Positions 23,240 through 32,983 of a DNA stretch of 64,000 nt are shown piece after piece; the stretch's first letter is position 1; each line of letters opens with the position of its first letter. The translations under genes and the position numbers were made by a program. A model generated the notes under the pieces. That model ran no database searches. It was not told where the DNA came from and worked only from the letters and a program-made list of their open reading frames with translations. This DNA is from Paracoccaceae bacterium (lineage in GTDB: Bacteria > Pseudomonadota > Alphaproteobacteria > Rhodobacterales > Rhodobacteraceae): contig JASJAU010000016.1 of the NCBI GenBank assembly GCA_030066855.1, positions 78,596-142,595 on the forward strand, read 5' to 3'.

Positions 23240-24247
23240 CTATCGTGATCCGGTGATCCTGACGTAAAGCGCAGTCACCGCCAGGATGATGATGCCGAAG
23301 AGCGCTGTGCGGGCGCCCTCGGGCATCTGAAGAAGCGTCAGCATCGTGTCGAGCACCCGCAGGATCAGTGCGCCGACGATCGCGCCGGCATAGCTTCCGC
23401 GTCCGCCGAAGATCGATGTTCCGCCGATGACCGCCGCCGCGACCGACGGCAGGAGAAGCGGGTTGGCGAGGCTGAGCGAGGTCTGGCGGATGATCCCGAG
23501 GTACAAAAGCCCGGCCAGCGCGGCGATCAATCCGGAGAGCGCGTAAAGCGCGAGATACACCTGCCAGGAGCGGACGCCCGAGAGCATCGACGCCCGCTCG
23601 TTCGAGCCCAGCGCGAACAGAATGCGGCCAAACCCGGTGAACCGCATGAGGCAAATGACGAAAGCAGCGAAGGGGATGAAAAGGTAGAGGCCGTTGGGCA
23701 TGCCTAGCGTGCGCCCTGTGCCAAGCCAGACGAGAAACCCTGGGATCTCGGCGCCCGCATTGATGACGAGGCGCTGATAAACCTGGAGGCATCCGGTCGC
23801 GATCAGGCCGGTGCCGAGCGTCATGATCAGCGGATGCACGCGCACAAGCCCCACGCCGATCCCGTTCACGATCCCGACCGTCAGACCGCTCGCCAGCGCG
23901 ATCAACACGGCCGGGGCGACGCCCCAGATCGAGCTGAGCGTCGCGCAGACGAATGCGGCGACAGTCGCGACGATGCCCGCCGACAGGTCGATCCCGGCGG
24001 TCAGCATTGTAAGCACCTGGCACGCCGCGAGCATGGCGAGCGGGATCGCGAATTTGATTAGGTTGCCGACCCAGAACGTCGAGATGAGACCGTCGCGCCC
24101 CCCGCGGAACGGCATCACAATCCCGGGCCGCATGACCTCGAGCGTCGCGATCAGCAGGATCAGGAACACGACGAGCGGGATCATCGGGTTGTCGCGCATC
24201 AGCCGCCCGAGGCGGGCCAACGGCGGGTTTGTGTCGGTGGCGCTCAT
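23240..24247 (-). CDS. sugar ABC transporter permease (RbsC-like, CUT2)
   Basis: 335 aa polytopic; GIDLSAGIVATVAAF and GGTSIFGGRGSYAGAIVGALIL. Confidence 0.92.
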   Translation of the reverse strand: MSATDTNPPLARLGRLMRDNPMIPLVVFLILLIATLEVMRPGIVMPFRGGRDGLISTFWVGNLIKFAIPLAMLAACQVLTMLTAGIDLSAGIVATVAAFVCATLSSIWGVAPAVLIALASGLTVGIVNGIGVGLVRVHPLIMTLGTGLIATGCLQVYQRLVINAGAEIPGFLVWLGTGRTLGMPNGLYLFIPFAAFVICLMRFTGFGRILFALGSNERASMLSGVRSWQVYLALYALSGLIAALAGLLYLGIIRQTSLSLANPLLLPSVAAAVIGGTSIFGGRGSYAGAIVGALILRVLDTMLTLLQMPEGARTALFGIIILAVTALYVRITGSR

Positions 24248-25185
24248 CGTCGCGCGCTCCTCAGTGTTGCCGCGGTTCCCAGCATCACGACAGCGACCAT
24301 GATCGTGCCCTCAATGATCGTGGTCACATTCGGGTCCACCGCCATCAGCGTGAGGATGGTTCGGATGATCCTGAGAATGAACACCGCGATGATCGGACCA
24401 AGGAGGCCGCCCCGGCCGCCGCCCAGAACGACGCCGCCCAGAACCACCGCCGCGACCGACGCGAGAAGGTATGGGCCCGGCACTGGCTCGCCTATTCCCG
24501 TGAGCGCGGCAAGGCTCAGACCGCCAAAGCCGCAGAAGAGGCCGCAAATCCCGTAGGCCGCAATCTTGGTCCGCCCGACCGCGACGCCGGACCGGAAGGC
24601 CGCCATCTCGTCGGACCCGGTGGCGTAGATCGACAGGCCGAGCTTGCTCCGCCGGATCGGAATCCAGATGGCGGCGGTCACGAGCGCGATGATCAGGAAC
24701 GCTTTCGGCAACCATCCAAACAGGAAGGGGCCGCGAATGCTGTCCTCGACCCAGTCCGCCGTCGCACCGCCCGGGGTCTCCAGGATCAGGAGCGCGACGC
24801 CTTCCCAAACGAAGAGCATCGCCAGCGTGACGACTATGTCCGGAACTCGCGTGACGACGATAAGCGCGCCGTTCAGAAGGCCCATCCCGAGCCCGACCGC
24901 GAGCACGATGAAGATCGCGGGGACGCCGGCCATCCGCTCCATCAGCGTTGCCGCCGTCACCGCGCATACCGCCATCATGGACGCAACCGAGAGATCGATA
25001 CCGCCGACTATGACCACGACCGCCATGCCGGCGGTCGCGAAAGCAAACGGCAATGCCGCGCGCGCCAGGCTTTCGAGACCCGGCCCGCCGAAAGATGGCT
25101 GGATCAGCTTGGTCGCCGCCAGCAGCACCACCAGGAGCGCAAGCAGGCCCATCGTCCAGGCGTGTTTTCTGAGCGCCTCGGTCAC
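24244..25185 (-). CDS. sugar ABC transporter permease (RbsC-like, CUT2)
   Basis: 313 aa polytopic; GGIDLSVASMMAVCAV, VLGGVVLGGGRGGLLG. Confidence 0.92.
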   Translation of the reverse strand: MTEALRKHAWTMGLLALLVVLLAATKLIQPSFGGPGLESLARAALPFAFATAGMAVVVIVGGIDLSVASMMAVCAVTAATLMERMAGVPAIFIVLAVGLGMGLLNGALIVVTRVPDIVVTLAMLFVWEGVALLILETPGGATADWVEDSIRGPFLFGWLPKAFLIIALVTAAIWIPIRRSKLGLSIYATGSDEMAAFRSGVAVGRTKIAAYGICGLFCGFGGLSLAALTGIGEPVPGPYLLASVAAVVLGGVVLGGGRGGLLGPIIAVFILRIIRTILTLMAVDPNVTTIIEGTIMVAVVMLGTAATLRSARR

Positions 25186-26666
25186 GAGACCGCCTCTGTT
25201 CCAGTCAGACCATAGGCCGCGCGCATTAGGGTTTGCTCATCGGCGTCCGAGGCCTCAATCGTATCGACGACCCGGCCGTTGAAGATGACGATGGCCCGGT
25301 CGCAGGCAAGCGCGACCTCGTCCAGTTCGGAGGTGTAGAACAGAACGGCGGCCCCGCTCTCGGCCAGCTCCCGCGCGAGCGGATAGATCTGCCGCTTTGT
25401 CCGCACGTCGATTCCGCGCGTGGGGTCGAACAGCAGGAGCGTCTCGACTCCCGTGGCCAGCCAGCGCCCGATCGTCACCTTCTGCTGGTTGCCGCCGGAG
25501 AGCATCTGCGCCTCGCCTTGGGCGCGGGTGTCAATTTGCAGCTTGTCGATGGCGTAGCGCACGCGCTCCCGCTCCCGCCCAAGCTTCAACGGCCCCCAAG
25601 ACCGCGGCCTCGCGGCGAAGGGCAGCGCGATGTTCTCGCGGACCGAGCGCTGCGCGAGGAGCGCCTCAGCCCGGTTGCCGGGAACGAATGTCAGTCCCGC
25701 CGCGATCGCGTCGGCCGGATGCGAAAAAGAAACGGGACGTCCGTTCACCTCGACCTGGCCGCCCGTCGGTTTCTCAAAGCCCGACAAAACTTCGAAAAGC
25801 TCGTCCTGTCCCTGGCCCTCGAGCGCAACAACGCCCAGTACCTCGCCCGGATGGAGGTCGAAGGAGACGTCAGTCAGTTTCGGACCTGCCGAGAGATTCC
25901 TGACGCTGAGACGGGACGCGCCGGAGGCCGCGCCGCGCGACGCTGCGCCTTCGCGATGGGACAGATCGAGCTTCTGGCCGAGCATCAACTCGACCGCGCG
26001 CTCCTCGACGCCCGGTTCGATTTCCAGGTCCCCGACTGTGCGCCCGTCCCGCAAAACGCTTGCCCGATCGCAGAGCTCTGAGATTTCGGTGAAACGGTGG
26101 GAGACATAGATCACGCCCATGCCGTCATTCGCCCGCGCCCGCACAACGGTCAGCACCCGTTCGACAAGGTCCGTGGGCAGCGCCGCTGTCATCTCGTCGA
26201 GCAAGAGAACATCCGGCTCGGAGGCCAGCGCACGGGCCAGATCGAGAATGCGAAGCGTGGCAAGCGGCAGATCCGAGATCATATCGGCGAGCCTCACGTC
26301 CTCGACGCCAAGCTCGCGCACCCAGTCCATAAACGGCCCGACCGGCGTATCGCCAAGGCGGAGATTGTCGCCCACATCCAGGTCCGGAATGAGCGAGGGC
26401 TCCTGATAGACCGGCACGAGCCCGGACCGTCGCGCCTCCGCGGGGTTGCCGACGCGCGCTTCCCGCCCCCGGATCAGGACGTTCCCGGCGTCGGGCCTGA
26501 GAGCACCGGTGATTATCTTGACGAAGGTCGATTTCCCCGCCCCATTCGCGCCCATCAAGGCCACGACCTCGCCCTCGCCAACGCGCAGATTGGCGTCTGT
26601 CAGCGCTCGCACTGCGCCGAAGGTCTTCACGATACCGGAGGCGTCGAGAACGGCGAGGTCGTCCAT
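25182..26666 (-). CDS. sugar ABC transporter ATP-binding protein, duplicated ATPase (CUT2 type)
   Basis: GANGAGKSTFVKIITG Walker A, LSGGNQQKVTIGRWLA in second half. Confidence 0.94.
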   Translation of the reverse strand: MDDLAVLDASGIVKTFGAVRALTDANLRVGEGEVVALMGANGAGKSTFVKIITGALRPDAGNVLIRGREARVGNPAEARRSGLVPVYQEPSLIPDLDVGDNLRLGDTPVGPFMDWVRELGVEDVRLADMISDLPLATLRILDLARALASEPDVLLLDEMTAALPTDLVERVLTVVRARANDGMGVIYVSHRFTEISELCDRASVLRDGRTVGDLEIEPGVEERAVELMLGQKLDLSHREGAASRGAASGASRLSVRNLSAGPKLTDVSFDLHPGEVLGVVALEGQGQDELFEVLSGFEKPTGGQVEVNGRPVSFSHPADAIAAGLTFVPGNRAEALLAQRSVRENIALPFAARPRSWGPLKLGRERERVRYAIDKLQIDTRAQGEAQMLSGGNQQKVTIGRWLATGVETLLLFDPTRGIDVRTKRQIYPLARELAESGAAVLFYTSELDEVALACDRAIVIFNGRVVDTIEASDADEQTLMRAAYGLTGTEAVS

Positions 26667-26695
26667 CTTCGGTCCTGAGATGATGAGGGCAATGC

Positions 26696-26728
26696 GGGCG
26701 CCCCCGACGTCAACCGGCGGAGGCGCCC
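26696..26728 (-). terminator. intergenic GC hairpin between the binding-protein gene and the ATPase gene (possible attenuator/processing stem)
   Basis: GGGCGCC (26696-26702) ... GGCGCCC (26722-26728); no strong U tract. Confidence 0.45.
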
Positions 26729-26738
26729 AATTCCAAGA

Positions 26739-27776
26739 TCAGCTGTCGCCCGGTCCCTCGCAGGCGATGATCTCCTCCATCGAGTAATCGGTCCAACCGG
26801 GAACCGTGACCGAAACTGGCCACTCAGGATCGAGGTTCGGGTTCTGCGCCCCTTCGATCGTCGCGCGACCGTCTGCCGTCTTGTTCTCCCAGAGAACAGG
26901 ATCAACCAGCACGGTCGTGCTGTCCGGCGCCTCGCCGTTCAGAATATCGACTGCCAGCGCGATTCCGGCGCCGCCAACCGATCCGGGGTTAGTGACAGCA
27001 GCGCCCTCCAGCCCGTCAACCGTGGTCAGGTACTGGACGAAGCCTGCATTGTCGGCACCCACGATCGGCACAAGCGGTGCGCCGGATTCGACGAAGGCAT
27101 CCACGATCACGTTGTCGATGCCGCTCGTCCAGACGCCGTCGAAAGGAATGCCGGTCGCCAGGAAGTCGAACATTTGCTGCTTGCCCTGGTCCTGCTGCCA
27201 GCCGGTGAAGACTTCGTGCACCACGTTGATGCCGGAAAACTCTGCAAGCGCCCGCTTGAAGCCGTTGTCGCGGTCGGTGTCCGCCGACACGCCGGCGATC
27301 CCGCGCATGTAGACTACGTCACCGGATCCGCCGAGCTGCTCGAAGAGCCACTTGGCGCCCAAATAAGCGTATTCTTCCTGGTTGTTGGAAAGGATGTACG
27401 CGCCCTCGGCCGTGACGCCCGCGTCAACGGCAACCACCACGATGTCCTGCGCCATGGCGGCGTCGAGCGCCGAGTTGAGCGCATCGGGGTTGGACGGGTT
27501 GAGCACAATCGCATCCACGCCGGCTTCAATCAGGTTGTTGATGTCCTCGAGCTGGCCTGCGGAATCCGTGTTCCGGTGGGCGACGATCAGGTTGGCGACA
27601 TCACCCTCAACCAGCGCCTGGGCGCGCATCGCGCAGATCATCTGCTCGCGCCATCCGTTGCCCTGCACAGTGTTGGAAACGCCGATCGTATAGCTTTTGT
27701 GGCCTCCGGCGAAGGCCGCTGGGGTCATCGCGGCTGCAACGGCGATCGCCGCGGCGCCTGTCATGAGTTTCTTCAT
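26739..27776 (-). CDS. sugar ABC transporter substrate-binding protein
   Basis: MKKLMTGAAAIAVAAAMTPAAFAGGHKSYTIGVSNTVQGNGWREQMICAMR...; periplasmic binding protein type I fold. Confidence 0.93.
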   Translation of the reverse strand: MKKLMTGAAAIAVAAAMTPAAFAGGHKSYTIGVSNTVQGNGWREQMICAMRAQALVEGDVANLIVAHRNTDSAGQLEDINNLIEAGVDAIVLNPSNPDALNSALDAAMAQDIVVVAVDAGVTAEGAYILSNNQEEYAYLGAKWLFEQLGGSGDVVYMRGIAGVSADTDRDNGFKRALAEFSGINVVHEVFTGWQQDQGKQQMFDFLATGIPFDGVWTSGIDNVIVDAFVESGAPLVPIVGADNAGFVQYLTTVDGLEGAAVTNPGSVGGAGIALAVDILNGEAPDSTTVLVDPVLWENKTADGRATIEGAQNPNLDPEWPVSVTVPGWTDYSMEEIIACEGPGDS

Positions 27777-27828
27777 CTTGGTTCCTCCCAATGGTCTGAT
27801 GATTAAAGATCCGGGGCTTTCCGCCCTT

Positions 27829-28743
27829 CTACTTGATGAATGGGGCGAGGACGTCCCGGGCGAGCAGGAAGCCCCGCTTGACCTTTTCGTCCGTGCCCTC
27901 GAACAGCCGGTCCTCATGCTCGATGATGATCGGCCCGTCGTAGCCCGCGCGATAGAGGTCCGAAAAGAAACCGGACCAATCCACGTCGCCCAGCCCGCAA
28001 AGGCGCGGGATCTGCCAGCCCATACCGACCGACATGACACCGTTCTCGTAAAGCCCGTCGCGATCCACCATCACGTCCTTGGCGTGCACATGCGCCATGC
28101 GCGGCCCGAACTCGCGAATGAACCGCGACTGGTCGATGAACTGCCAAATCAGGTGCGAAGGGTCAAAGTTCATGCCCACCGAATCACTCCACTCGTCGAA
28201 CACCCGGCGCCAGATCTTCGGCGAGTAAGCGATGTTATGGCCGCCGGGCCACTCGTCATAGCTGAAGATCATCGGGCAGTTCTCGAAACAGAGCGTGACG
28301 CCGGAGGCTTCAGCATGCGCGACGATCGGCCTGAAGATCTCGGTAGCCCGCTGCCAGTTCTCATCGACGTTGAGCGTTCTGTCCCCGCCGATGAAGGTGT
28401 TGACCACCTTGATGTCCATCACGCTCGCCGCGCTGATCACCTTCATCAGGTGGCCGATCACCTCCTCGCGGTGCGCCGCGTCGGCGTGCAGAGGGTTCGG
28501 GTAGTATCCCAGACCGGATATCTCGATTCCTTGCCCGGCAAGCGCGGACTTGATCTCGGCGCCCTCCGAGACGGTCAGCCCGTCGACGTTGATGTGGCTC
28601 GTCCCGGCGTAACGCCGCGCCTCTCCGCCCGCCGCCGGCCAGCAGGCGACTTCGAAGGCGGAAAAACCGTTCGCGCCGGCCCATGAGGCCACGTTCATCA
28701 GGTCCGTATCTTCGAAAGGCGCTGTCAGAAGCCCGATTTTCAT
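27829..28743 (-). CDS. sugar phosphate isomerase/epimerase (xylose isomerase-like TIM barrel)
   Basis: 304 aa; GVTLCFENCP, GMNFDPSHLIWQ, GPIIIEHED motifs. Confidence 0.9.
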   Translation of the reverse strand: MKIGLLTAPFEDTDLMNVASWAGANGFSAFEVACWPAAGGEARRYAGTSHINVDGLTVSEGAEIKSALAGQGIEISGLGYYPNPLHADAAHREEVIGHLMKVISAASVMDIKVVNTFIGGDRTLNVDENWQRATEIFRPIVAHAEASGVTLCFENCPMIFSYDEWPGGHNIAYSPKIWRRVFDEWSDSVGMNFDPSHLIWQFIDQSRFIREFGPRMAHVHAKDVMVDRDGLYENGVMSVGMGWQIPRLCGLGDVDWSGFFSDLYRAGYDGPIIIEHEDRLFEGTDEKVKRGFLLARDVLAPFIK

Positions 28744-28753
28744 AACGTCCCCT

Positions 28754-29908
28754 TCAAATCTCGCTCAGATCGACCCAGCGCCCTTCTCGCGCTGACTTCA
28801 ACACGGCGTCGCAGAACCGCATCTCGTAGTGGCCGTCGTCAAAACTCGCCCAGGTGCTGGCATCTTGCCTGCCGCCCGCCGCGATGTCCCGATAAACCGC
28901 TCGGAAAAAGTTGAAAAAGCTGTCGGCGAAGCCTTCGACATGTCCCGGCGGCAGCGTCGCGGCGGCGGTCCCGGTCTCGTTCATCAGGGTGAAGTCGCGC
29001 ATCAGGGTCTGATTGGGTCCGTCCCGATGCCCAAGGAAGAGGTGATCCGGCGTCTCGCTGTCCCAGGCCGCGCTCGCCTGTGACCCGGCCACATCCCATT
29101 GCAGAGAGTTCTTGCGCCCGACGTTGATCTGACTGGTGCTCATTACGCCCCGGGCGCCGTTCTCATACCGGATCATGATCATCGCCGCGTCGTCCGTGCC
29201 GATCCTGACAGTCTCAGTGGCGCCTTCCGCGCTGGAGAACGTCTCGACCGGGCCGGTCGGTTTCTGGCGCTCTTCGATGAAGGTCGAGAGATCCGCCATC
29301 ACCGACACCGCAAGCTGCCCGGTGACAAAGCTGGTCAGGTCGACCCAATGGGTGCCGATGTCACCGACCGAGCGGAGCGCGCCGCCCATGTCGCTCTCAA
29401 GCCGCCAGTTCCAATCCGTGGGCTTGGCAAGCCAGTCCTGGTGATAATGGCCAGTGACAAACCGGATCTCGCCCAACTCCCCCGCCCTGACCATGCCATG
29501 CGCGTGCTGGTTCAAAGGATAGAAACGGATGTTGTAGCAAACCGCGCAGACCTTGCCGGAGGCTTTGGCGATCTCAACCATCTCCGCGCTCTCGACCGAG
29601 GTCATTGCGAGCGGCTTCTCGCAAACCACGTTCTTTCCGGCGGCGAGGATCGCCTTCACGTGCGGGTAATGCGCGTGGTTGGGGGATGTTACGTGCACCA
29701 CATCAACGGTCTCGTCGGAGAGGAGATCGTCAAGCGACGCATAGGCCTTGGCTACGCCCAGGGCGTCCGCCCGCGCCCGTCCGCGTTCGGGTGTGGAGCC
29801 CAGAACGCCCTCAACGCGGACGCCCGCCCTCCGAAGCGCTTGAAGATGCACCGTGCCGATGAAGCCCGTGCCAATGACGGCGGAGCCGATGCCGGCCAGT
29901 GAGGTCAT
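28754..29908 (-). CDS. Gfo/Idh/MocA family oxidoreductase
   Basis: GSAVIGTGFIGTVHLQALRRAGVRVEGVLGS...NVVCEKPLAMTS. Confidence 0.92.
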   Translation of the reverse strand: MTSLAGIGSAVIGTGFIGTVHLQALRRAGVRVEGVLGSTPERGRARADALGVAKAYASLDDLLSDETVDVVHVTSPNHAHYPHVKAILAAGKNVVCEKPLAMTSVESAEMVEIAKASGKVCAVCYNIRFYPLNQHAHGMVRAGELGEIRFVTGHYHQDWLAKPTDWNWRLESDMGGALRSVGDIGTHWVDLTSFVTGQLAVSVMADLSTFIEERQKPTGPVETFSSAEGATETVRIGTDDAAMIMIRYENGARGVMSTSQINVGRKNSLQWDVAGSQASAAWDSETPDHLFLGHRDGPNQTLMRDFTLMNETGTAAATLPPGHVEGFADSFFNFFRAVYRDIAAGGRQDASTWASFDDGHYEMRFCDAVLKSAREGRWVDLSEI

Positions 29909-29920
29909 GCTCTTCTCCCC

Positions 29921-30646
29921 TCAGACAACGGAATATCCTCCATCGACTGGCAAGCAAACGCCGGTCATGAAACGCGCGGCGTCGGACGCGAGAAAGAGCG
30001 CCGCGCCGGAAATGTCTGCAGGCTGGCCCCAACGCCCGAGCGGCGTGCGACGCTCAACCTGCCGCGTGAATTCGGCCGACTCGCGCGCCCGCTCCGATTG
30101 CTCGGTAATGATGAACCCAGGCGCGATGGCGTTGACCCGGATGCCGTCCGGCGCCCATGCGATGCCGAGCGACTTGGTTATCTGCTCGACGCCGGCTTTT
30201 GAGGCGCCATAGGCCGGGTTCATCGGCGAACCGAAGCGCGAGTACATGGACGCGATGTTGATGACCGCGCCCTTCGCGGTCTTCAACGCCCGGTGAAAGG
30301 CCTCGGCGCAACGGAACGTGCCGGTCAGGTTAACGTCCAGCACGTGAGAGAAGAAACCGAGCTCCATCTCCTCTCCCCGCTTCGTAATGGCCGCGCAATT
30401 GACGAGGACATCCAGCGTCTCATGGCGTTCGGCAAATCCGCGCACCGCCTCGTTATCTGTCACGTCGACCTGGTGATAGGCGAAACGCTCGGCATCTTCC
30501 GGCGCGCAGGCGCTCTCGACGCCGGTGATTTCGACCCTGGCGCCTGAATCCTGAAACGCCCTCGCAATCGCGGCGCCGATCCCGGCGCGGCTGGCGCCGA
30601 TGACGACGACGCTCGCGTTGGAGAAATCGAAATTGGCGGCACTCAC
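29921..30646 (-). CDS. SDR family oxidoreductase
   Basis: VVVIGASRAGIGAAIARAFQ; YGASKAGVEQITK; GTG start inferred (ORF could extend to 30703). Confidence 0.88.
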   Translation of the reverse strand: MSAANFDFSNASVVVIGASRAGIGAAIARAFQDSGARVEITGVESACAPEDAERFAYHQVDVTDNEAVRGFAERHETLDVLVNCAAITKRGEEMELGFFSHVLDVNLTGTFRCAEAFHRALKTAKGAVINIASMYSRFGSPMNPAYGASKAGVEQITKSLGIAWAPDGIRVNAIAPGFIITEQSERARESAEFTRQVERRTPLGRWGQPADISGAALFLASDAARFMTGVCLPVDGGYSVV

Positions 30647-30715
30647 CGCTTTCGTCCTCTCAACTGATCGCCAACTCCCGCCAAGGCGCCCCCCAAAACC
30701 CACCGAATCGCGATC

Positions 30716-30729
30716 TGCAATCGATTACA
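30716..30729. promoter_or_regulatory. LacI-family operator candidate TGCAATCGATTACA
   Basis: Near-palindrome in the divergent SDR/LacI intergenic region; exact reverse complement of the site at 30757. Confidence 0.7.
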
Positions 30730-30756
30730 TCTTGCAATTGCCGCGAAAATCGAGCA

Positions 30757-30770
30757 TGTAATCGATTGCA
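30757..30770. promoter_or_regulatory. LacI-family operator candidate TGTAATCGATTGCA
   Basis: Exact inverted copy of 30716-30729; centre-to-centre spacing 41 bp. Confidence 0.7.
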
Positions 30771-30829
30771 TACTCTTCCGTAATGCGCGTCCGTGTCAAG
30801 CCACTTTGGAGGAAAGCCCAGGCGGGGAC

Positions 30830-31855
30830 ATGATTCAGAAAACGGCTACCATTCAGGATGTGGCACGGGCCGCCCGCGTATCGACCGCAACCGTGAGCCG
30901 CGTGCTTTCGGCGCCGAACCGCGTCGCGCCTCGAACGCGTGAGGCGGTAGAGGAGGCGATCCGGGAGACCGGATACCGGGTCAACCTGGCGGCCAGGAAC
31001 CTCAGGATGCAGCGAGCCGGATCGGTGCTCGTTCTCGTCCCCAACCTAGGTAAGCCGTTCTACTCTGGCATCCTCGCAGGGATCAGCGAGGGATTTGCGG
31101 GATCGGAATATTCCGTCTTGATCACCGACACCGAAAGCAACCCGCTCCAGCCCGAAAGCCTCGCCGGTTACTTCCTCGACGGCCGGATCGACGGCGCGAT
31201 TTGTCTCGACGGCGGCATCTCTCCTGAGAGCCTGGCTTTCTGCGCGCGGCGCGGCTTCGACAAGCGCATCGTCTTTCTCTGTGAATGGGTGGACGGCGAG
31301 GACTATCCCATCGTTGCGAGCGACAATGCCGATGGCGCCCGCCTGGCGATGCGACACCTCCACAGTCTTGGGCACCGGAAGATCGCCCATGTTACCGGCC
31401 CCGAGGGCAACGTTCTGACCAGCGCGCGGCGAGACGGCATGATGGCAGAGCGCACTCGCCTGGGCCTGCCCGCCCGGTCCGAGCTTATCGTTCGCGGGGA
31501 TTTCTCGCTGGAATCCGGACACGCCGCCGCCGAGCGCATCCTCGGCATGAAGGATCGTCCCACGGCTGTCTTCTGCGCCGCCGACATGGTCGCTTTCGGG
31601 CTGATGGCTCGGCTTCAGGCGGCCGGGTTGAATGTCCCCCGCGACATCTCCGTCGTCGGCTTCGACGACATCGAGATGTCCGAATACTATGTCCCAGCGC
31701 TCACTACGATCCGCCAGAACCGGCAGTATCTCGGGCGGCGCGCGGCGGAACTGCTGATCGATCGATTGGCGCGCCCGGACGATCAGTTCGATGCCGAGCC
31801 GCTGACGCCCGTCGAGTTGGTTGTAAGGGACAGCACAGGGCCCGCACCACGCTAG
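30830..31855 (+). CDS. LacI family transcriptional regulator
   Basis: TIQDVARAARVSTATVSRVLSAPNRVAPRTREAVEEAI HTH; C-terminal periplasmic-binding-like domain. Confidence 0.95.
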   Translation: MIQKTATIQDVARAARVSTATVSRVLSAPNRVAPRTREAVEEAIRETGYRVNLAARNLRMQRAGSVLVLVPNLGKPFYSGILAGISEGFAGSEYSVLITDTESNPLQPESLAGYFLDGRIDGAICLDGGISPESLAFCARRGFDKRIVFLCEWVDGEDYPIVASDNADGARLAMRHLHSLGHRKIAHVTGPEGNVLTSARRDGMMAERTRLGLPARSELIVRGDFSLESGHAAAERILGMKDRPTAVFCAADMVAFGLMARLQAAGLNVPRDISVVGFDDIEMSEYYVPALTTIRQNRQYLGRRAAELLIDRLARPDDQFDAEPLTPVELVVRDSTGPAPR

Positions 31856-32625
31856 CCAGGCGCCCCGACGATTGTTTGATCGAGATCGATGGACGCCCCT
31901 GTCATCGGCGCGGAGGCAGGGCTGAGAAGGTAAATGGCCAGCCGCGCGGCTTCCTCCGGTTGAAGCAGTCGCCCGAGCGGCAGGTCCGCGCCCGCGCGCG
32001 TCGCCCATCCCGGCCCCTCACCCAAGATCTCGGATTGCATGCGGTCCTCGGACTCGGTCAGCGTCCAACCGAGATTGATCCCGTTCACGCGGATGCCGTC
32101 CCCGACATGCGCGTTCGCCGCGTTCTTCGTCAGCGTCTGAAGCGCGCCCTTGGTCGCGGCGTAGACCGCCAGATCCGGTGCGCCGCAATGGGCGTTCATC
32201 GACTGGATATTGACGATCGCGCCGCTGGAGCCTCGCGCTAGCATGTCCGAGATCACCTCCTTCATGAGCAGGAACGGCGCCCGCGCGTTCAGCGCGAAGA
32301 GCTTGTCCCAGAGTTCGGCCGTTCCATCGAGGAAGCTTCCGCGCGTGGTCAACCCGGCGGAATTCACCAGGGCGTCCACGCGCCCGAAGGCTGACTTCGC
32401 TTCCGCCACGATCCTCTCCGGCTCGGAAGGGTCCGACAGATCCGCAGCACGGGTCGCAATCTTCGCCTCCGAGGCCAGCCTTCGCTTTAGCTCTCCCAAT
32501 CCTTCGTCGTCCAAGTCGGTAAGGAAAACCTGCTTGACGCCAGCGCGGACGGCTTCCTCCGCTGCAGCCCTACCGATCCCGTGGGCGGCGCCGGTCACCA
32601 GCAGAACAGTGTCTTCCAAATTCAT
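31852..32625 (-). CDS. SDR family oxidoreductase
   Basis: MNLEDTVLLVTGAAHGIGRAAAEEAVRAG; YAATKGALQTLTK. Confidence 0.9.
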   Translation of the reverse strand: MNLEDTVLLVTGAAHGIGRAAAEEAVRAGVKQVFLTDLDDEGLGELKRRLASEAKIATRAADLSDPSEPERIVAEAKSAFGRVDALVNSAGLTTRGSFLDGTAELWDKLFALNARAPFLLMKEVISDMLARGSSGAIVNIQSMNAHCGAPDLAVYAATKGALQTLTKNAANAHVGDGIRVNGINLGWTLTESEDRMQSEILGEGPGWATRAGADLPLGRLLQPEEAARLAIYLLSPASAPMTGASIDLDQTIVGAPG

Positions 32626-32659
32626 CTCCGGGCCCATGTCACGCCCGGCGCTTCTTCTG

Positions 32660-32971
32660 TCATTCGATCAGCACCTGGACGCGGCCCTCCTCGACCTTCA
32701 CGGGATACGTCGCGAGAGCGTCGCAGGCAGGGGCGCGAAGCGCGGCGCCCGTCCGGTAATCAAAAAGGCCGTTGTGCCTGGGGCATTCGATCTCGAAATC
32801 CATGACGAGACCCTCTTCGAGACGAACCTGCTCGTGGCTGCAGAGGCCATCCGTACAGTAGAAGCGCCCGTCGACGCCGTGGTAGATCGCGAAAGCGCGA
32901 CCGCCGTGGTCCCACCCAAGCACATCTTCGCGGTCGATCTCGTCCGCGCCGCAAGCGTCAATCCAGGGCAC
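32660..32971 (-). CDS. Rieske (2Fe-2S) ferredoxin-like protein, MocE-like
   Basis: C-T-DGLCSHEQVRL ... CPRHNGLFDYRTG: Rieske CxH/CxxH pair; 103 aa. Confidence 0.9.
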   Translation of the reverse strand: MPWIDACGADEIDREDVLGWDHGGRAFAIYHGVDGRFYCTDGLCSHEQVRLEEGLVMDFEIECPRHNGLFDYRTGAALRAPACDALATYPVKVEEGRVQVLIE

Positions 32972-32983
32972 TTGCGAAATTCC

